Origin: Tipula vernalis
Lineage: Eukaryota; Arthropoda; Insecta; Diptera; Tipulidae
Length of the DNA: 64,000 bases
NCBI GenBank assembly: GCA_958295665.1
Contig: OY282559.1
Coordinates: forward strand, 250,414,764 to 250,478,763
Direction: 5' to 3'
Part shown: positions 34,868-49,800 of the stretch, one piece after another
Layout: every line of letters begins with the position of its first letter
Numbering within the stretch: the stretch's first letter is position 1
Translations under genes and position numbers: made by a program
Notes under the pieces: generated by a model
Databases searched by the model: none
Seen by the model: only the letters and a program-made list of their open reading frames with translations
What the model was told of the DNA's origin: nothing

Positions 34868-37800
34868 TTAAGATATTGCAGGCGTTTTAGCTTCAGTTAC
34901 CTCTTGTGTTATTGGTGCTACTTCTGGATTTGCTTGCAGTTTATCACGTTCACGTTCTCGGCCTGGACGAAAAGCTTCCAGGAGTGCATCAACACGTAAT
35001 TCGGTGGGACCCCATCGTACAAAGCCAGCGTTATTTTGTAACCAAACAACCATTGTAGCGTGGGTACATTTCACGTTCACTTCAGATCTGCAATAAATTT
35101 AAAACAAATGAATTTAATCAATATTTTTGCGAAATGTTTTGTAAAGCTCTGTCATAATATAGAGATTTAAGGGTAGCTCTAGGGCTTAGCGAATTGCTCC
35201 ATATGGAATTGACAGCAATTTGTAAGAATAAATACCCATAAAATTACTGATAAAACGGATTAGCTGGAAAGACATTTTATTATTAAACCAATTAACCACA
35301 ATCGAGCATCGTATTCTATACAAATAAGTTAAATTTCTCAAAATGACAGTTTGTTTTTAATATTGCGAGTTTCTCAAACATAAAATCACCGCCAATTGTT
35401 TTTTCTTACACTGAAAAGCAGTTGACAAACAAATTACACTTTGCCATGCGAGTCCCTTATAATGTGAGACAAAATACTTTTCCCTTTGCAACAATCAAAT
35501 TTTTCAGATTTTTTTATGAAATAACGGTTATTTATTTTAACCAAGTCCCACTTTGCTGTGCAAAAAAGGAAATTGCCGACATTACCGAGACCAACAACTA
35601 TTCGGAGTGCAACGAAGAACTTTGCGAATAAGTTATTTTTCCTACCTTAATAAAACTTTTAAATCAACTTAATAAATTTATAAAAATAGTCATCGCAAAG
35701 TAATTTGAGTACCACGTTGCTAATTGAGTCATGTAGCAAGAAATTTGTTAGTCAACAATGCAGAAAACAGGTATTTTGCACATTTAATCTAATCTAACAC
35801 AACGGATTAAGCCAACCAAAAAATAACTTAGAACGTTTGTGGTACAACTATCGGTAGAAACGGTACGAGCGACCAAGCATTTACCAATTTAATTCAAATT
35901 CGTAATCCGCTCAATACATTCATCATTCTAGCAGAACGGGTGATGAGGATGATGTCCTTGGGGGCTATGTCACGACGCCCTAAAATTATTTCTAACAACT
36001 TTTATTAGTATAGCGGCAAGGTATTTAGAGGTTATATCACTCAGGAAATTTTTTTTTTCATTTTTAATCAAGAATGATATTCAAAAGGAATTAAGGCCGT
36101 GCCCGAATACCGTTTAAATATTCACACGTAATAATTTTTGGCACAAAACACACCCATCCAAATTATTACAGTCGTTCCCTATGATACATTTTGACAGATC
36201 CATGAGTGTCTAGTGAATGTGATTTGAATATTTTATTAGTAACAGCAACCAACAAGAACGAGGAACATATTATTTTATATAATTTTAAATAAAATATAAT
36301 TTGATTATTAACAACAATATAATTTGATTATTAACAGCTCCCACCATTCTATGCATTGTCCCACTGGCAAACCATAAAAAGCCATGAGTTGTAACTCAGG
36401 TTGCCATCCATGCGTTCTGCGTGGTTAAAAATCTGTATTTTCGTGAAACGAATCCCCAGAAATCCTTACGTGTTTCTTCGTTTCCTCATCATTATAGGAT
36501 AATATTTCACCAATAATCGGGTTGTGGAATCGCGGAGTGTAATGTAATCGTATTTTTTATTATTATTTTCCATTTGATTTTATTAAAAAAAATAGGCGGG
36601 AAAATTATCACGTACAAAATATTATTAAATTCGGGCAGTAAAAATAAAAAATGTCTGCGAAGTGGAAAATGTCTCAAATAAATGTCACAAATTTATCCCT
36701 GTATTCCGGCACAGCTAAAGCGGCGGCCAGACGATTACAAATAATACACGAATATGATGCTATTTGTGAAATGACAAATCGTGTGGACAGAAAACCAATA
36801 CAAATATACATATTTGTGCTCTATTCGCTATACTGCCGTGCTAAACATGTTTTACTGATCTGCAAAAATCACATTTCGAGAAAATTGATGTTAAAGTTTT
36901 TCGAAATATTTGGGGAATAACTTGCTTAAAAGCGGATTTAATTTACTTTCAAAGCCTTCAAATTATGCATTAGATCATAAATAATATGTTTCTCAAGAAA
37001 ATATCAATAATTTATACATATTTAATTAATAATTTGCAGAATTAGTCTTTTACTTTAAATAGGCTTTATAAATAATCGATTGGTACTAAACAAAAATAAC
37101 TTAAGTGCAATTAAGTCATTTATATCACAAAAGAAAAACTAAAATCCTGTGTTAATAAGAATATATACCTTATCTGCCATTTAAGGTATTTATGTTTAGT
37201 TTATCGTTACATTTATTTTCAAAATAAACTGTAGAATACAACCTTAAATGCTATCAAAGTCGTGTTTACTACACAGAGAAGTTGAAATCGTTTATTATAT
37301 ATAAAAAATATATACTTTATCTAAACTTTATGATGTAAGACCTTAAACACCCTAGTTTCTCGGATTTTATGAAATACGATTTGCAAATAGGATTTGGTAA
37401 AACTTTTGTAACAAAAGACTAGTTTAATTGCTATGTTATATTTATTTATAACAAAATAAAAAACAACAACTATTGAAATCATAAAATTATTTATAAGATC
37501 GTTTTTTAAATAGCTTAAAAATCTAGTATATAGTTTAAATTAATTCATAACATTTCTTTTTTATAAAAATAAATTCAAAACATGTCAGTCAACTGAAAAA
37601 TTACAAAAATTCAATCAAATTGAATTAAAAATTAATATTTTTTATCACAAGAATAAAATTCAAGACTTATAATAATTGACGATCCATTAAAACAATTCAA
37701 TTTATACCGATTGCCGGAGGATCCGAAATTGGTAAATTCATTAAGTGGTTCATTTGTAGTACAGAATAACATTACATGAAGATAAGTTAAAAGTCCTTGT

Positions 37801-40800
37801 TTATAAGTTATTATTGATTCAATTCACGTATAGAAAATTCCAAATAAGTCAATTTTGCTATTGAAAATGAAAATTCTTAAATTGACTTAAATGCAATTTC
37901 AATTATGAAAATAAGAAAAAGTAACTTAACTTACATATTTGAAAGAAAATGGCCTTATTTGTGCCATAGATAAGGCGTTCATGTTTAATATCAAGTAGTT
38001 AAGTCGGTGTTACTTCAAATTTGCTACTTTTTTCGATTAGAACAAAATTTATTTTGTTTAATAATGCATTTACTAAAGTAGATTTAATTATATTTATTTA
38101 TATAAAATATAAAGGATATTAATACCTTTTAATTGGCATCAATAACTCAATTTCGCCAAAAATGTAGATCAGTAAAACTTGTTTAGCACGGCAGTATAGC
38201 GATCGTGAGTAGACAGCCAAATTCATATTTGTCCAATATTTGAGGAGTGTCTGATCAAAAGTCGCTATTTACAATTTCCAAAATGATATTTTTTTTTTCT
38301 ATCAGGGCAGAATTTTTTAAGTGAAATAGACCAAAAGTGATTATTTTCAGCATGGACCAAAAATTGCCAATTTCTCTATAAAAAATATTTCTAAAATTCT
38401 TGATTTTGGTCAAAACAAGCTATTTACTACAAAAAAGTGATCAAAAGTAAGTAGATAAAAGTAAGATGTAAATAGAATATTATTTTCCTTGATAAAATTT
38501 TACAATAACAGCGCATTCACAATGCAAAAACTTTTTACTTACAAGTTTGTACGAATTTCCAACATAACGAACTAAAATATTTCCTCGTTATGTTGCATAC
38601 AAACCTAGTAAAAAGAAATTTTAGTTAATTTTGCGAATCCGTGGTTTTTTTCGATTATGGCGCTTAGTTTTTATTTAATATTGACAGCTACCTCGTTTTG
38701 TATACTATTTATATTTTAACAGCGTCAACCACCAATTTGATTTGTACAGCAAGCAACAGTCCATGAGTTTCTAGTCTAGAAATGGTTGATTCGAGAAACC
38801 CGAAGTTAGCTGAAATAAAGATCAAATCAGATCTAACTGTGCTGTCACATAACAACTCCTTCTAAATCCTAATTGGCAGCTTCGTCGTCGTCCAGCGCAT
38901 CATATTTTGATCAGCGAACCATATTTTCAAAATTACTGGAATAATAATTGACCGCTGCCAGCCAAGTTCCCCATCGATTGGTGACCGATTGCGGAGGCAG
39001 TGCAAGCCCAGACGCCATTTCTCTAAAAGCCTCTACTCTAGACGGGGCTTTTATAAATACTTTTTTACCGTTAGAGATTAGGCGATCAACCTTAACGTAA
39101 TGGCCGCGAATTTGCTCACACACACGATGAAGTCCATGGGCAAGGCAAGTTAAATGAGTTATTTTAGGGTAAAATATTTGTATTGCCTGAGCCGCTTTTA
39201 CCATGTATGGTGCATCATCTGATGTTTTGGAGTATTTGACAATTCATCAATAAACTGCTGCGCATGTTTTTTATTTGTGTCATTCTGCTTAAGCTCAATG
39301 TGTTTCGCACTTTCTAAATGCTGCCTTACGGTAAACATTCTGCCTGCTGACACTGCATTATTGCATATTTTACAATACAGGATTTTTCCATCCGTTTTAA
39401 ATTCTGCTGGATATTGACTCACGATTTGTTTCAGTTTGCTTGTCACTGGTTGTTTTGATTTTGGCATGTTCTTAAGAAAATTTAATCTTTAGAAAATTAA
39501 TCTTTATGTTTATTTAGGAAATCAATTTATAATTTTACTGAAGTACTTACTAAATTCGTTTTTTTTTAGGCAATAAAAAACTTATATGAGGTAGTGATTA
39601 TTGTGAACGAAAAGTAAAATGACAAATGAATTTTTTATTGGTAGTTTCCCATCAAATGTCTAACATCCCTTTAAGAAGTATTTAAATTCCATATAAACAA
39701 ACTTATTTAGTTAATGCATACATTTATTTACCGCAAAGCAATGGCGCTGACATCGGTAAAAATTAAAATTTTTATAAATAAAATGGAATGCATTTTTATG
39801 CGAAATATTTTTAATAAAATTGGCAAAATATGCTTAATTTATGTAAAATATGCATAAGTATTTTAAAATATGCACTTAAATATGCACTTATATCCAAAAT
39901 ATGACACTATATGCAGTTTTGGGTGAAATATGCAAAAATATGCACTAACAAATAGGGCTTAAAAGGTTTCGTTTTGGGTGAAACGGATTCCTATCTTATT
40001 TTTTTCACAATATGTATACAGGAAAAAAACATGCTAATGCATATTTTTGGTTGCCCTAAACATAAATATTCTTCGGAAAAATTTTCCGTAATTTAAAAAT
40101 GCATATTTTATATGCAAAACAAAAGAATTTTATTCGGAAAGGGAAATTTGTTTACGAAATAGACTCACTCACAGTTTACGTAAATTTTCTGCTAAAAATT
40201 TTCAGCAGATTAAAAATATTTTAAATGGAAAACAAAAGAATTATGTTCGGAAGGGGAAATTTGTTTACAAAAAAGCTATGAGCCTGCTGAAAATTTTTCA
40301 TCAGAATATTTTACGTGATTAGATAAAAAACGATGAAGCAATTTTGTATTAAATAGTCTATTAAATTTAAATTTGAAATAAAAAACAAAAATTATTAAGT
40401 GAGTTTTTCGAGAAAAAATGAGTTTAATGAATTTTTTTGTTATTTCTCGCACAATTTTTTTAATTCCACCGTTTTCTTTATGGAAAATACGATGCATGAT
40501 ATTCCTAATTCCAGAGAAGAAAGAAGCACTCTGTGCCTTTAAAATTATAGAAAAACAATTGAGTTATCTTAATTTTTAAAAGAGTTATTGGCATTTACAT
40601 TATTCAAGGCAGTGTACCATGCTAAAAATTTTGAAATGCAATTGAATTGGGTAACGGTTCATTTCCGGGCATATGCGTAGTGGACTTTTTTTCATGAAAT
40701 TGATCCAGCTACACGCCCTACTCGTTTGGACTCGTCCCAGTGGGACACCCTGTATTTTAAATGGAAAATGAAAGAATTATGTTCGGAAGGGGAAATTTGT

Positions 40801-43800
40801 TTATAAAATAGACTACGTCGATTGGTTGCCTGTTAAAATTTTTCATCACAAAATGGTCGTAAACTCGTCATGCGAGTTTACGACCATTTTCTGATGAAAA
40901 ATTTTCAACAGGCAACCAATCGACGTAGTCTATTTCGTAAGCAAATTTCCCCTTCCGAACATAATTCTTTTGTTTTCCATATAAAATATATTGAATCTGC
41001 TGAAAATTTTTCATCAGATGGTCGTAAACTCGCACTGAAACATTTTTTTGTACCTAATTTCAACTCGATTGACTTAACATTTTGACTGTAGCTTCTCAGA
41101 CAGAATAATCTAGAGCGGTACACACGAGTTTTACAATTAATTAACAATTAATTGCTAATAGTGTCAAAATGCGTATAATATACACATATATACTTTGATA
41201 AAATGTATATCATGATAGAAAATATCCGTGGAATTGCATAGTGTAGACACCGGATTATATCAAAAATAGTAGAAAATATCACTAAAGCCTGATTTCCATT
41301 ATGAAATATTTACTGACAGTAAAAACAAAATGAGATACAAATATATATTCGCGTGCTGTGTGAGCGCAAAAAAAAACTTTTTCAGTTTTACAGTACTGAA
41401 AAAATTATAATGGTACACTGACATTTTTATAGTATACAGGGGGTCTATTATGGCTGTATGATACTCACTTTTTTCCCCACTTTTTCAGTGACTAGGAAAG
41501 ACAAACGGAGTGAGAGAAAAAATATATATACAAAATATTTGTGAGAGTGAGTGTATACAACATAGATTTGAAAAAAATATAAAAACGTCACAAAAAAAAG
41601 TGGTAGCTCAATTTTTGTAGCAGTTAATCGAGCAAATATAGCAAAAAAGAATTGGATTTTATTCTTTTTTTTGACATTAGATATTTCTTTCTGACATTTC
41701 TACCAAAAAAAATTTGTGTACAATAGAAAATAATATATAAATTAACTTTACGTACAAATTATGTCGCTGCAATTAATTGCGGCAGCTAATGCAAATTTAT
41801 TATGCGCGGGCCTCATATTTCTTACGTAAAAAAATCAATTAAGATCCAAAAAATAAATGTTCTTGAAAATGGCTACTTCGTCGCATAAAAAAATGTTGAT
41901 TCTATTTACATATTTTGTTTATCCGAAACTTCAAAATATTTGCATATAGTATTGTCTACACTACCCTTCTCTGTTTCGCTTTACTAGTTTTGCAGCACTT
42001 TATTGCACTTGAAAAAAAGTGAGTATCATACAGCCATTACGAAATTTTTCGATTTCGGATTTTTACGATATCGAAAAAATTCGATACGCCGCGGATTAAG
42101 CTATTTTGAAACTTGGAAAATCGAATTTGTAATATTATTTATTATTATTAAGCCTGATTTCCATTATGAAATATTTACTGACAGTATAAACAAAATGGGA
42201 TAAAAATATATACTCGCGTGCTGTGGAGAGAAAAAAAAACTTTTTCAGTTTTACAGTACTGAAAAAATTATTATAGTATACTGACATTTTTATAGTATAC
42301 TGACAAAATTTACTGAAAAATATATGAAGCGAAGTATATTTTTTCAGTACTGAAATAATATTTCAATTTTTCAATGCAATTTTTCAAAAAAATTAAAAAC
42401 AAAGACCATTTCTCTGTCACTTTAATGACGTTTTCCATTTTTATGTTTTTATTGAGTAAAAAATACTCTCAGTAAATATTTCATAATGGAAATCAGGCTT
42501 TATACTACTTAATTTACTATTAATGCAGCATGGACTTCGTTTTTGATAATATCATTTTACAATACACATCTTTCTTTGCCAGATAATGTTGATTTTACTA
42601 GTACGTTCCTCAATGGTTTCTCCATTAACATATAAAATACAATCATCCGCAAAATGGATTGTAGTCATTTATGTGCAGTATTTTAGTCATTTAGTACAGT
42701 TTATGTATAGTGCATATATGGTATATAGTATATAAAATAAACGCTTTTATTAATGCTCAACGAACGCAGAACGAACTTAACATATTTTGTAATTGGTTTA
42801 TGGTAAATAAATTGCATTTGAATTCAAATAAGTGTAAATTAAGGTCATTCTTCAGAGCATGGTTATCTTGTCATGAGACTCCATGTGTTTTGTCGGGTGA
42901 GCAATTGAACAGAGTTTATAATTTCTGAGATTTTGGAGTTGTTTTCACGAGTAATTTGAAGCATATTAATTAAACACTCCCCAAAAAATTTAAAGGGCCA
43001 CCTAAATATTTTTAAAAATAGCTGTTTTTCAGACGCTTCAAACTTAGTGAAATCTTAGTGATTTAAAACTTCTCACCAGTGAAAATTTGTTAATTTTTTA
43101 ATAGTAAAATTAGTTTTTTATAAAATTAATTTCGTATTGACTTGTCGTTAGAGTATTATAGGTATTTGGATAAAAGTTGGGTTTAGAAAATTTAACACGG
43201 GAAAGCAAAAACAGAATATTAAAGCTACAATTATGCCAATTATGATGGATTTTCAATGCTAATTAATTTATCGATTAATATTTGAATTTAAATATAATTG
43301 CGGTAAATAAATAACCGGTTATCACCTTTGGATCAAAAAAAGTTGTGGCGCCTTTCAAAGTATTGAAATCCTGTCAAAAATCCACAAAAATTTGTTGGGT
43401 CCAAAACCACTTTTCTCGACGTTTTGAAAGTCCCTGGTTCTAGGAAAGCAAAAAAAAAAAATGTCCGTCCGTTTATACCCATGCTATCTCGAGAACGGAT
43501 TGTCCGATTTAGAATTTTTTTTCGCCAATCTGTTTCTATGGTCAAGGCGGAGATTTGAAAAGCTTATGGAACATGTACGTCAAGTGGGTCGGTTACCTGC
43601 CATACGAATTGATCCAAAACCCCTGGTTATAGAAATATTTACCAATTAGTTGCTGGTTTGAATATCGAGTTGGGCATTGAGTTTGGGGTTGAGTTGAAGG
43701 TTAAGTTAGGGGCCAATTTGCGTCAATTTCGACCAATGTTTTTTATATGTTGGTTGGGTTAGTGTTTAGTGAGCAGTTGAGCAATTTATATAAGTGAGTG

Positions 43801-46800
43801 TTTGTATATGTACAACATACGTGGATATTTAAACAAATCCATACGGCTTGACCGATTTGAACCAAACTTTACACAAATATTGTTTGAGACTTAAGAAAGG
43901 TCACTGTTAATATCACAAACCTCAAATTGAAGGTTTAACTTATCAAATTGAACATTTTACATATCAAATTGAACCTTTATATATTTCTTAACGGATTTTG
44001 GTAAAATTTGACATCCGCTTTGGAAATGAGGTTCTAACATGATTTTTAGATTAAGTTCTGGAATATGGCCAAGTATGATGGCACTTGTCTATTTCTCAAC
44101 CGATTATGATGAAATTTGACATGCACATTGGAAATGGGATTCTAAAATGATTTTTGGATGAAGTTCAGGAATATGGCCATGTATGATGGAATTTCCCGTG
44201 GCGTACTGCAGCTATCGGGGGGGTCACAGGTGGTGGATAGTGGACGGCCTATCGATAGGTAGGCTAGCGGTGAATTAAATAAGCCGCCCCAACCGCAGTC
44301 CAGCTGGTGGGAGAGTCTCAGGGAACTGGGGAGTGGTTAACCTCAGTTCATTAAATTCTGAGTGCCTATGATGCCCAGCATGGAAAGGCGAACAGATGGC
44401 GCCAGAAAACCATCGACCAATAACCACGGCGGACTGGGCGTCGTGTCCTCTCTGCACCTCCGGAGTCTCCGCGGGTGATGAGTGGGGTACCCCTATAAAC
44501 GGGTGACTCGGGGAATGGAATGGATCCCATTGGATTGGGCTCTCCATGTGAATAGGTGAAAGGGGGAGAGAATGTGGGCGGAGGGAAGGGGGTGCTGGGA
44601 GGCCGCGGTGCTAGCGAGCCGAATGGGCTGGATTAAGGTGTTAAGCGACCCGTGCTGATGATCAACTAGGCTGGGGGCCCATTTAACAAAGCCCAGTCGC
44701 TAACGGAGCCCTCTGGATATCTGGCGACCTCCAGTTGTATTTAGCTTTACCTGCGTATTCGGATCTCTGCGCAGGCGGACCTCTATTTCTCCGATACTCG
44801 TGGGAATCAGATGGAAAGATCGAACAACGAAAAAACAAAGGGCACCGGCTCTCCTCAAAAGCCGGTTTCAGTGAATGGGGGTACCTCGAACCAGACGGGT
44901 GGGGCCTCTAAAGTTGCAAAGGGGGTTGGCTCTAGGGCAAAAGTCCCGGGAGTTAGCGATACCAACGCAGCACAGGGGAGTGGGACGAGAGACATTCCTC
45001 CGGCGAAAAGGCGATACAGGAATCGCCGCTCGGCATTCCGAATTCTCGAGAAGTGGGCTGCGACTCCCGAGGGGCAGCTTACGGAAGAGCAAAGAACATC
45101 AGTAGCTTGGGCAAGGAGCACTGTGGGCTGCGGAGGCTCGGAAAGGGACGTCGAAAAGACAGCGGTCCCAGGACGAGGTGGAAGTAGTCAACAGCAAGCG
45201 GGCCAAGTTGGTGACTGAAAGGAAGCCGAGCTCCAACTCAGGAACAAAGCTGTTCAGCGATGTCCTGAGGGAGCATGTGTTGATGCTAGCCGTCATTGAC
45301 GAAAGTCAAGAAGATGGGAGCATCATGGCCGAAAAATGGAGGTTGGTGTATAATGCACTCAACCTCGTCTTTTTAAAGGTCCTGGGTGAAAATCCGGGAC
45401 CTCCCCCATCCTGCAGAGATGCGGGGTGGTATCAAGGGCGTGTGAAGATGACTGCATGCTTGGACTCTAGATCTGTGGATCTATATAAAAAGGCTATAGC
45501 CAAAGTAGGGGAGGTGTGGCCAGGCGCAAAGCTTGCGGCAGTTAGTCGGGAGGAAATTCCCAGCAGGCCGAGGGCACGTGTCTGGCTGCCATCCGAACCG
45601 GCTAGCCCTGACGAGGCTTTGGAAATCATTCAGGCCAGTAACCCGAGTCTTCCGACCGGAAATTGGAGGATCGTCAAGCAGGAGGAGGCGAAGGGGGGCT
45701 CGAAATTATCAATTATGGTAATAAATAAGGAGTCCCTTGCCCTCCTGCACAAAACGAAGGGAGTAATTGACTTCGGTTTCGGGTCAATTACTCTCAACGT
45801 TTATAAAAAGGATGGGGCGGAAGCGCGTACGGGAGGCCAACCGGAGGATGGTGGCAACCCGCCCAGGCCTGAAGGGGGTACCAGCAGCATGGGGGGAGAA
45901 GCTGAGGGTATGGGGGAGAGTGAAGCCGGCGACCTCGGTCAGACAAGGCCTCCCTTGAAGCATAAGGAGGGGCACATAAGCGAAGGAGCTGGTGTACCAA
46001 TGGAGGAGGCTGTCGGCAGCCAGGCCAGACGGGTCGGCACTGACAAGTCCTCTACAGAGGGTATGAGGGGTGGCGAGACGGGCGGATCCGGCGCATCCCA
46101 AAATACCGAGAAATAATATTCCTGTGGTAGCAGGAATATACCATAGAGATAGGTAGAGGTTAAATGGTTATGATTAAGATAACACAAATTAACCTTCACC
46201 ATTCTAAGGCTGCTTCGGCAGCTCTACTCCTCAGGCTGACTAGTTCGGGTGAGGATGTTATATTAATCCAAGAACCTTGGATTAACAACAACAGGATCTG
46301 TGGCCTCAGAACCAAGGGGTATAAAATTATATCCTCTAGTAAGTCTGGGAAGATCAGATCTTGTATTCTTGGGAAAAATAATATTAATCTTTTCCTTCTC
46401 TCTCAATACAGCAATGGTGACACTACTGCAGTTAGCCTGGAAGTAGGCACTTGTAGATTCTCGCTACTTTCAGCCTACATGGACCGGGAGAAGGAGGTTC
46501 CTCCGGATAACCTGGATGAGCTGATCCGTAAAGCGGAACAATCAAAGGTAGGTGTGGTACTGGGAGTTGATGCTAATGCGCATCACACTATCTGGGGAAG
46601 CACAGACATTAATGAAAGAGGTGAGTCGCTTTTTGATTATTTGATGAGTACTAACCTTTCAGTGTGTAATATTGGGCGGGAACCCACATTTATTACTAGT
46701 AACAGGCAGGAGGTTCTAGACGTGACCCTTGCCTCAAATAATATTCTTCATATGGTTAAAAATTGGAGGGTGGATAAGGAACACTCCTTTTCTGATCATC

Positions 46801-49800
46801 GATATTTAACCTATAGCCTCGATATTCACCCTGCTACCCGGGAAGCCTTCAGGAACCCTAGAAGGACCAACTGGAGCAAATATGGGGAATTATTGGAGGA
46901 AACGTTACCGGCGAGGGCTATGGAACCCCCGACGACCGTTGGGGAGCTGGATGACATGGTGGCTAGCGTTACTAGCGCATGCAACCGATCCCACTGGCTA
47001 AGCCTAGGGGTAGGCAAAAACCGGTATGGTGGTCCAGGGAACTGGGAACCTATCGTAAGGCTTGTAGGATAGCCTTTAATAGAGCCAAAAATACAAGAGA
47101 GGCTCAGGATTGGGACTCCTATAAGGAGAAACTCGGAATTTATAAGAAAGAATTAAGAAAGGCACAAAGGAGGTCTTGCAGAATCTTCTGTGATAATATG
47201 GAAGAGGTATCCGAAACCTCCCGCCTTAGGAAGATTCTTTCCAAAAGTACATCTAGTCCTAGTTTTTTGATAAAACCGGACGGATCTTGGACAGCTTTTA
47301 GTGGAGAATCTCTGGAGCTTCTCTTCGAGACACACTTCCCACGGAGCTTTGAAGACCTGTTGGTGCGTAGCAATCATCAGGAATCACTGTCAGTAACCAC
47401 AGAGGATATCGTAACCAGAAAACGGATCCTATGGGCACTGAGGGGTTTTAAACCATTTAAATCGGCTGGTCCGGATCAAATTATACCAGCGGAACTTCAA
47501 AACAACTCAGTAATTATTCTTCCCTACCTGGAAGCTATATTCAAAGGGTGTTTGAAGATGGGCTATATTCCTAGGTACTGGACGGAGGTCAATGTGGTGT
47601 TCATACCGAAAGCGGGGAAAAGCTCGCATGTCTATCCTAAGAACCTAAGACGAATAACTCTATCATCCTTTCTTTTGAAAACCTTGGAAAGGCTGCTGGA
47701 TGTATACATCAGAGATACAATAGGTGCCAGGAAGTGGGCATCGTCTCAGCATGCGTACACAAAGGGTAGATCTGTGGACACTGCTCTGCACGCCGTGCAG
47801 ATTGAGAAATCGATTAATTCGAAGGAATTCTGTTTGGTGGCCTTCCTGGATATAGAAGGCGCCTTTAATAATGTGAAAGCGGAGGCAATCAAGGAGGGAT
47901 TGTCATTTTTGGAGGTGGACGTTCCTCTGATAGGGTTAATCAATTATATGCTGGGAAGCAGGATTGTTAGCTCGAAGTTGGGGGACTCCACCTTCAAGAG
48001 GCGAGTAACTAGGGGAACTCCGCAGGGGGGGGGGGGGTTCTGTCCCCTCTTCTCTGGAACATAGTGGTAAACGGGTTACTACTTGAATTGGAGAGAGAGG
48101 GTATTGAAGTTATCGCGTACGGAGATCACGTAGCTTTAGCTGTTACCGGGAAATTCCTGGGCACGATTGTAGACGTAATGCAGAATGCGCTTACCATAGT
48201 TACGAAATGGGCTGGCAGATGTGGACTTGGTAGTAACCCGTCCACGACAGAGCTGGTACTCTTTACTAAGAAATACAAAATCCCGGTAGTTGTCTCTCCT
48301 ACCTTAAATGGCACGAGACTTGCTTTTACTGATAGAGCTAGATATCTGGGCATTATCTTGGACAGTAAGCTTAGTTGGAAGCCCAACATGTTGGAGAGAA
48401 TAAACAAAGCTACTATTGCTTTGTACTCCTGTAGGAACGCCATTGGTCATAGATGGGGTCTGAAGCCGGAGCTGGTACACTGGCTCTACACCGCCGTAGT
48501 GAGACCTGTACTTATGTACGGGGTGGGTGTTTGGTGGCCAGCTCTGGACAAGGTAACTTACAAAAGTAAGATTGAGAGAGTGCAAAGAACGGTCTGTATG
48601 CTTGTTAGCGGTGCATTGAAGTCGACACCGACAAGTGCCTTAGAGGTTATGTTGCACCTTCTTCCGGTCGACATTTTTGGCTAACAGATGGCGGCAAATA
48701 CGGCTGTACGACTTGCAGCCGTCTCTCAGTGGAGGTGTCTTAGTATAGGACACTCTACTATTGTCAGATCGTTGAAGGATGAGCTGGCGAATCTTGACTA
48801 CATTAAACCTACTCTACGCTTCGAGAAGCGATTTCGGACCTCCTTCCCTTCAAGGGAATCCTGGAGGGATAGACCGTTATCGGAAACCGAAGCGTTGCAA
48901 TTCTTCACAGATGGCTCCAAGCTAGACGGCAAAGTAGGAGCTGGAGTATTCTGTGACAAATTAAATGTAAATATTTCTATTCGTCTCCCTGATTACTGCA
49001 GCGTGTACCAAGCTGAAGTCGTAGCGATTGAGGAGGTCATGACGTGGTTGAAGCATAATGTGTTATCCTCAGACGATATCACAATCTATGTGGACAGTCA
49101 AGCGGCGATCCGGTCGTTAGAATCGGTGTATTTGGCGTCACGGGTGGCGTTGAGTTGTCACTTATCTCTAAATGAGATGGGTGAGCATTTCAACATCCAG
49201 GAAGTCTGGGTCCCAGGTCACTCGGGCGTCATGGGGAACTGCAGGGCAGATGAACTTGCTAGGCATGGTACGACTCTCCAGCTGCAACCGGAAAGGGCAA
49301 ATCTGGGGAGGCCTATCACAGCGTTGAGACAAGCACTTGGGAAGCAGGCGCTATCCTCAGCGGGGGAAAGGTGGTCTAACACCCTCACCTGTAGAGTTGC
49401 AAGACAAGTTTGGCCAAAGCTGGAGTTGGGGCGCACTAGGGCATTAATATCCTTACGCAGACGTGAATTAAGAACGGTCGTAGGAATTCTCACGGGACAC
49501 TGCCTTTTTGGAGAACATGCAAGAAGGCTGGGTCTGGAGGCTAATGACTTCTGCAGAAGCTGCTTGGACGAAGAGGAGGAAGAGACGTTGGTCCACTTCC
49601 TTTGCTCGTGTCCAGCATTGGCTCTCAGAAGGCACAAACACTTAGGTAAGTTCAGGATGGACTGCCTCTCGGATCTCGAAAACATTAAAGTGCGGGACGT
49701 CTTACGCTACATAAGTAGCTCGAAATGGTTCCAATAAGGGTAAAAGGGGATACATCCTGTGGTATCACAATGGACCGTCACCGGTCTAAGTGTGCGTAAG

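Noticed and set aside
36651..36920. 89-codon open frame as a gene
   Set aside because: It starts inside the terminal repeat of a MITE and runs into the arm of the foldback element at 36826.
44855..46101. Minus-strand frames across the LOA-like ORF1
   Set aside because: Shadows due to the high GC content and low stop frequency of the element.
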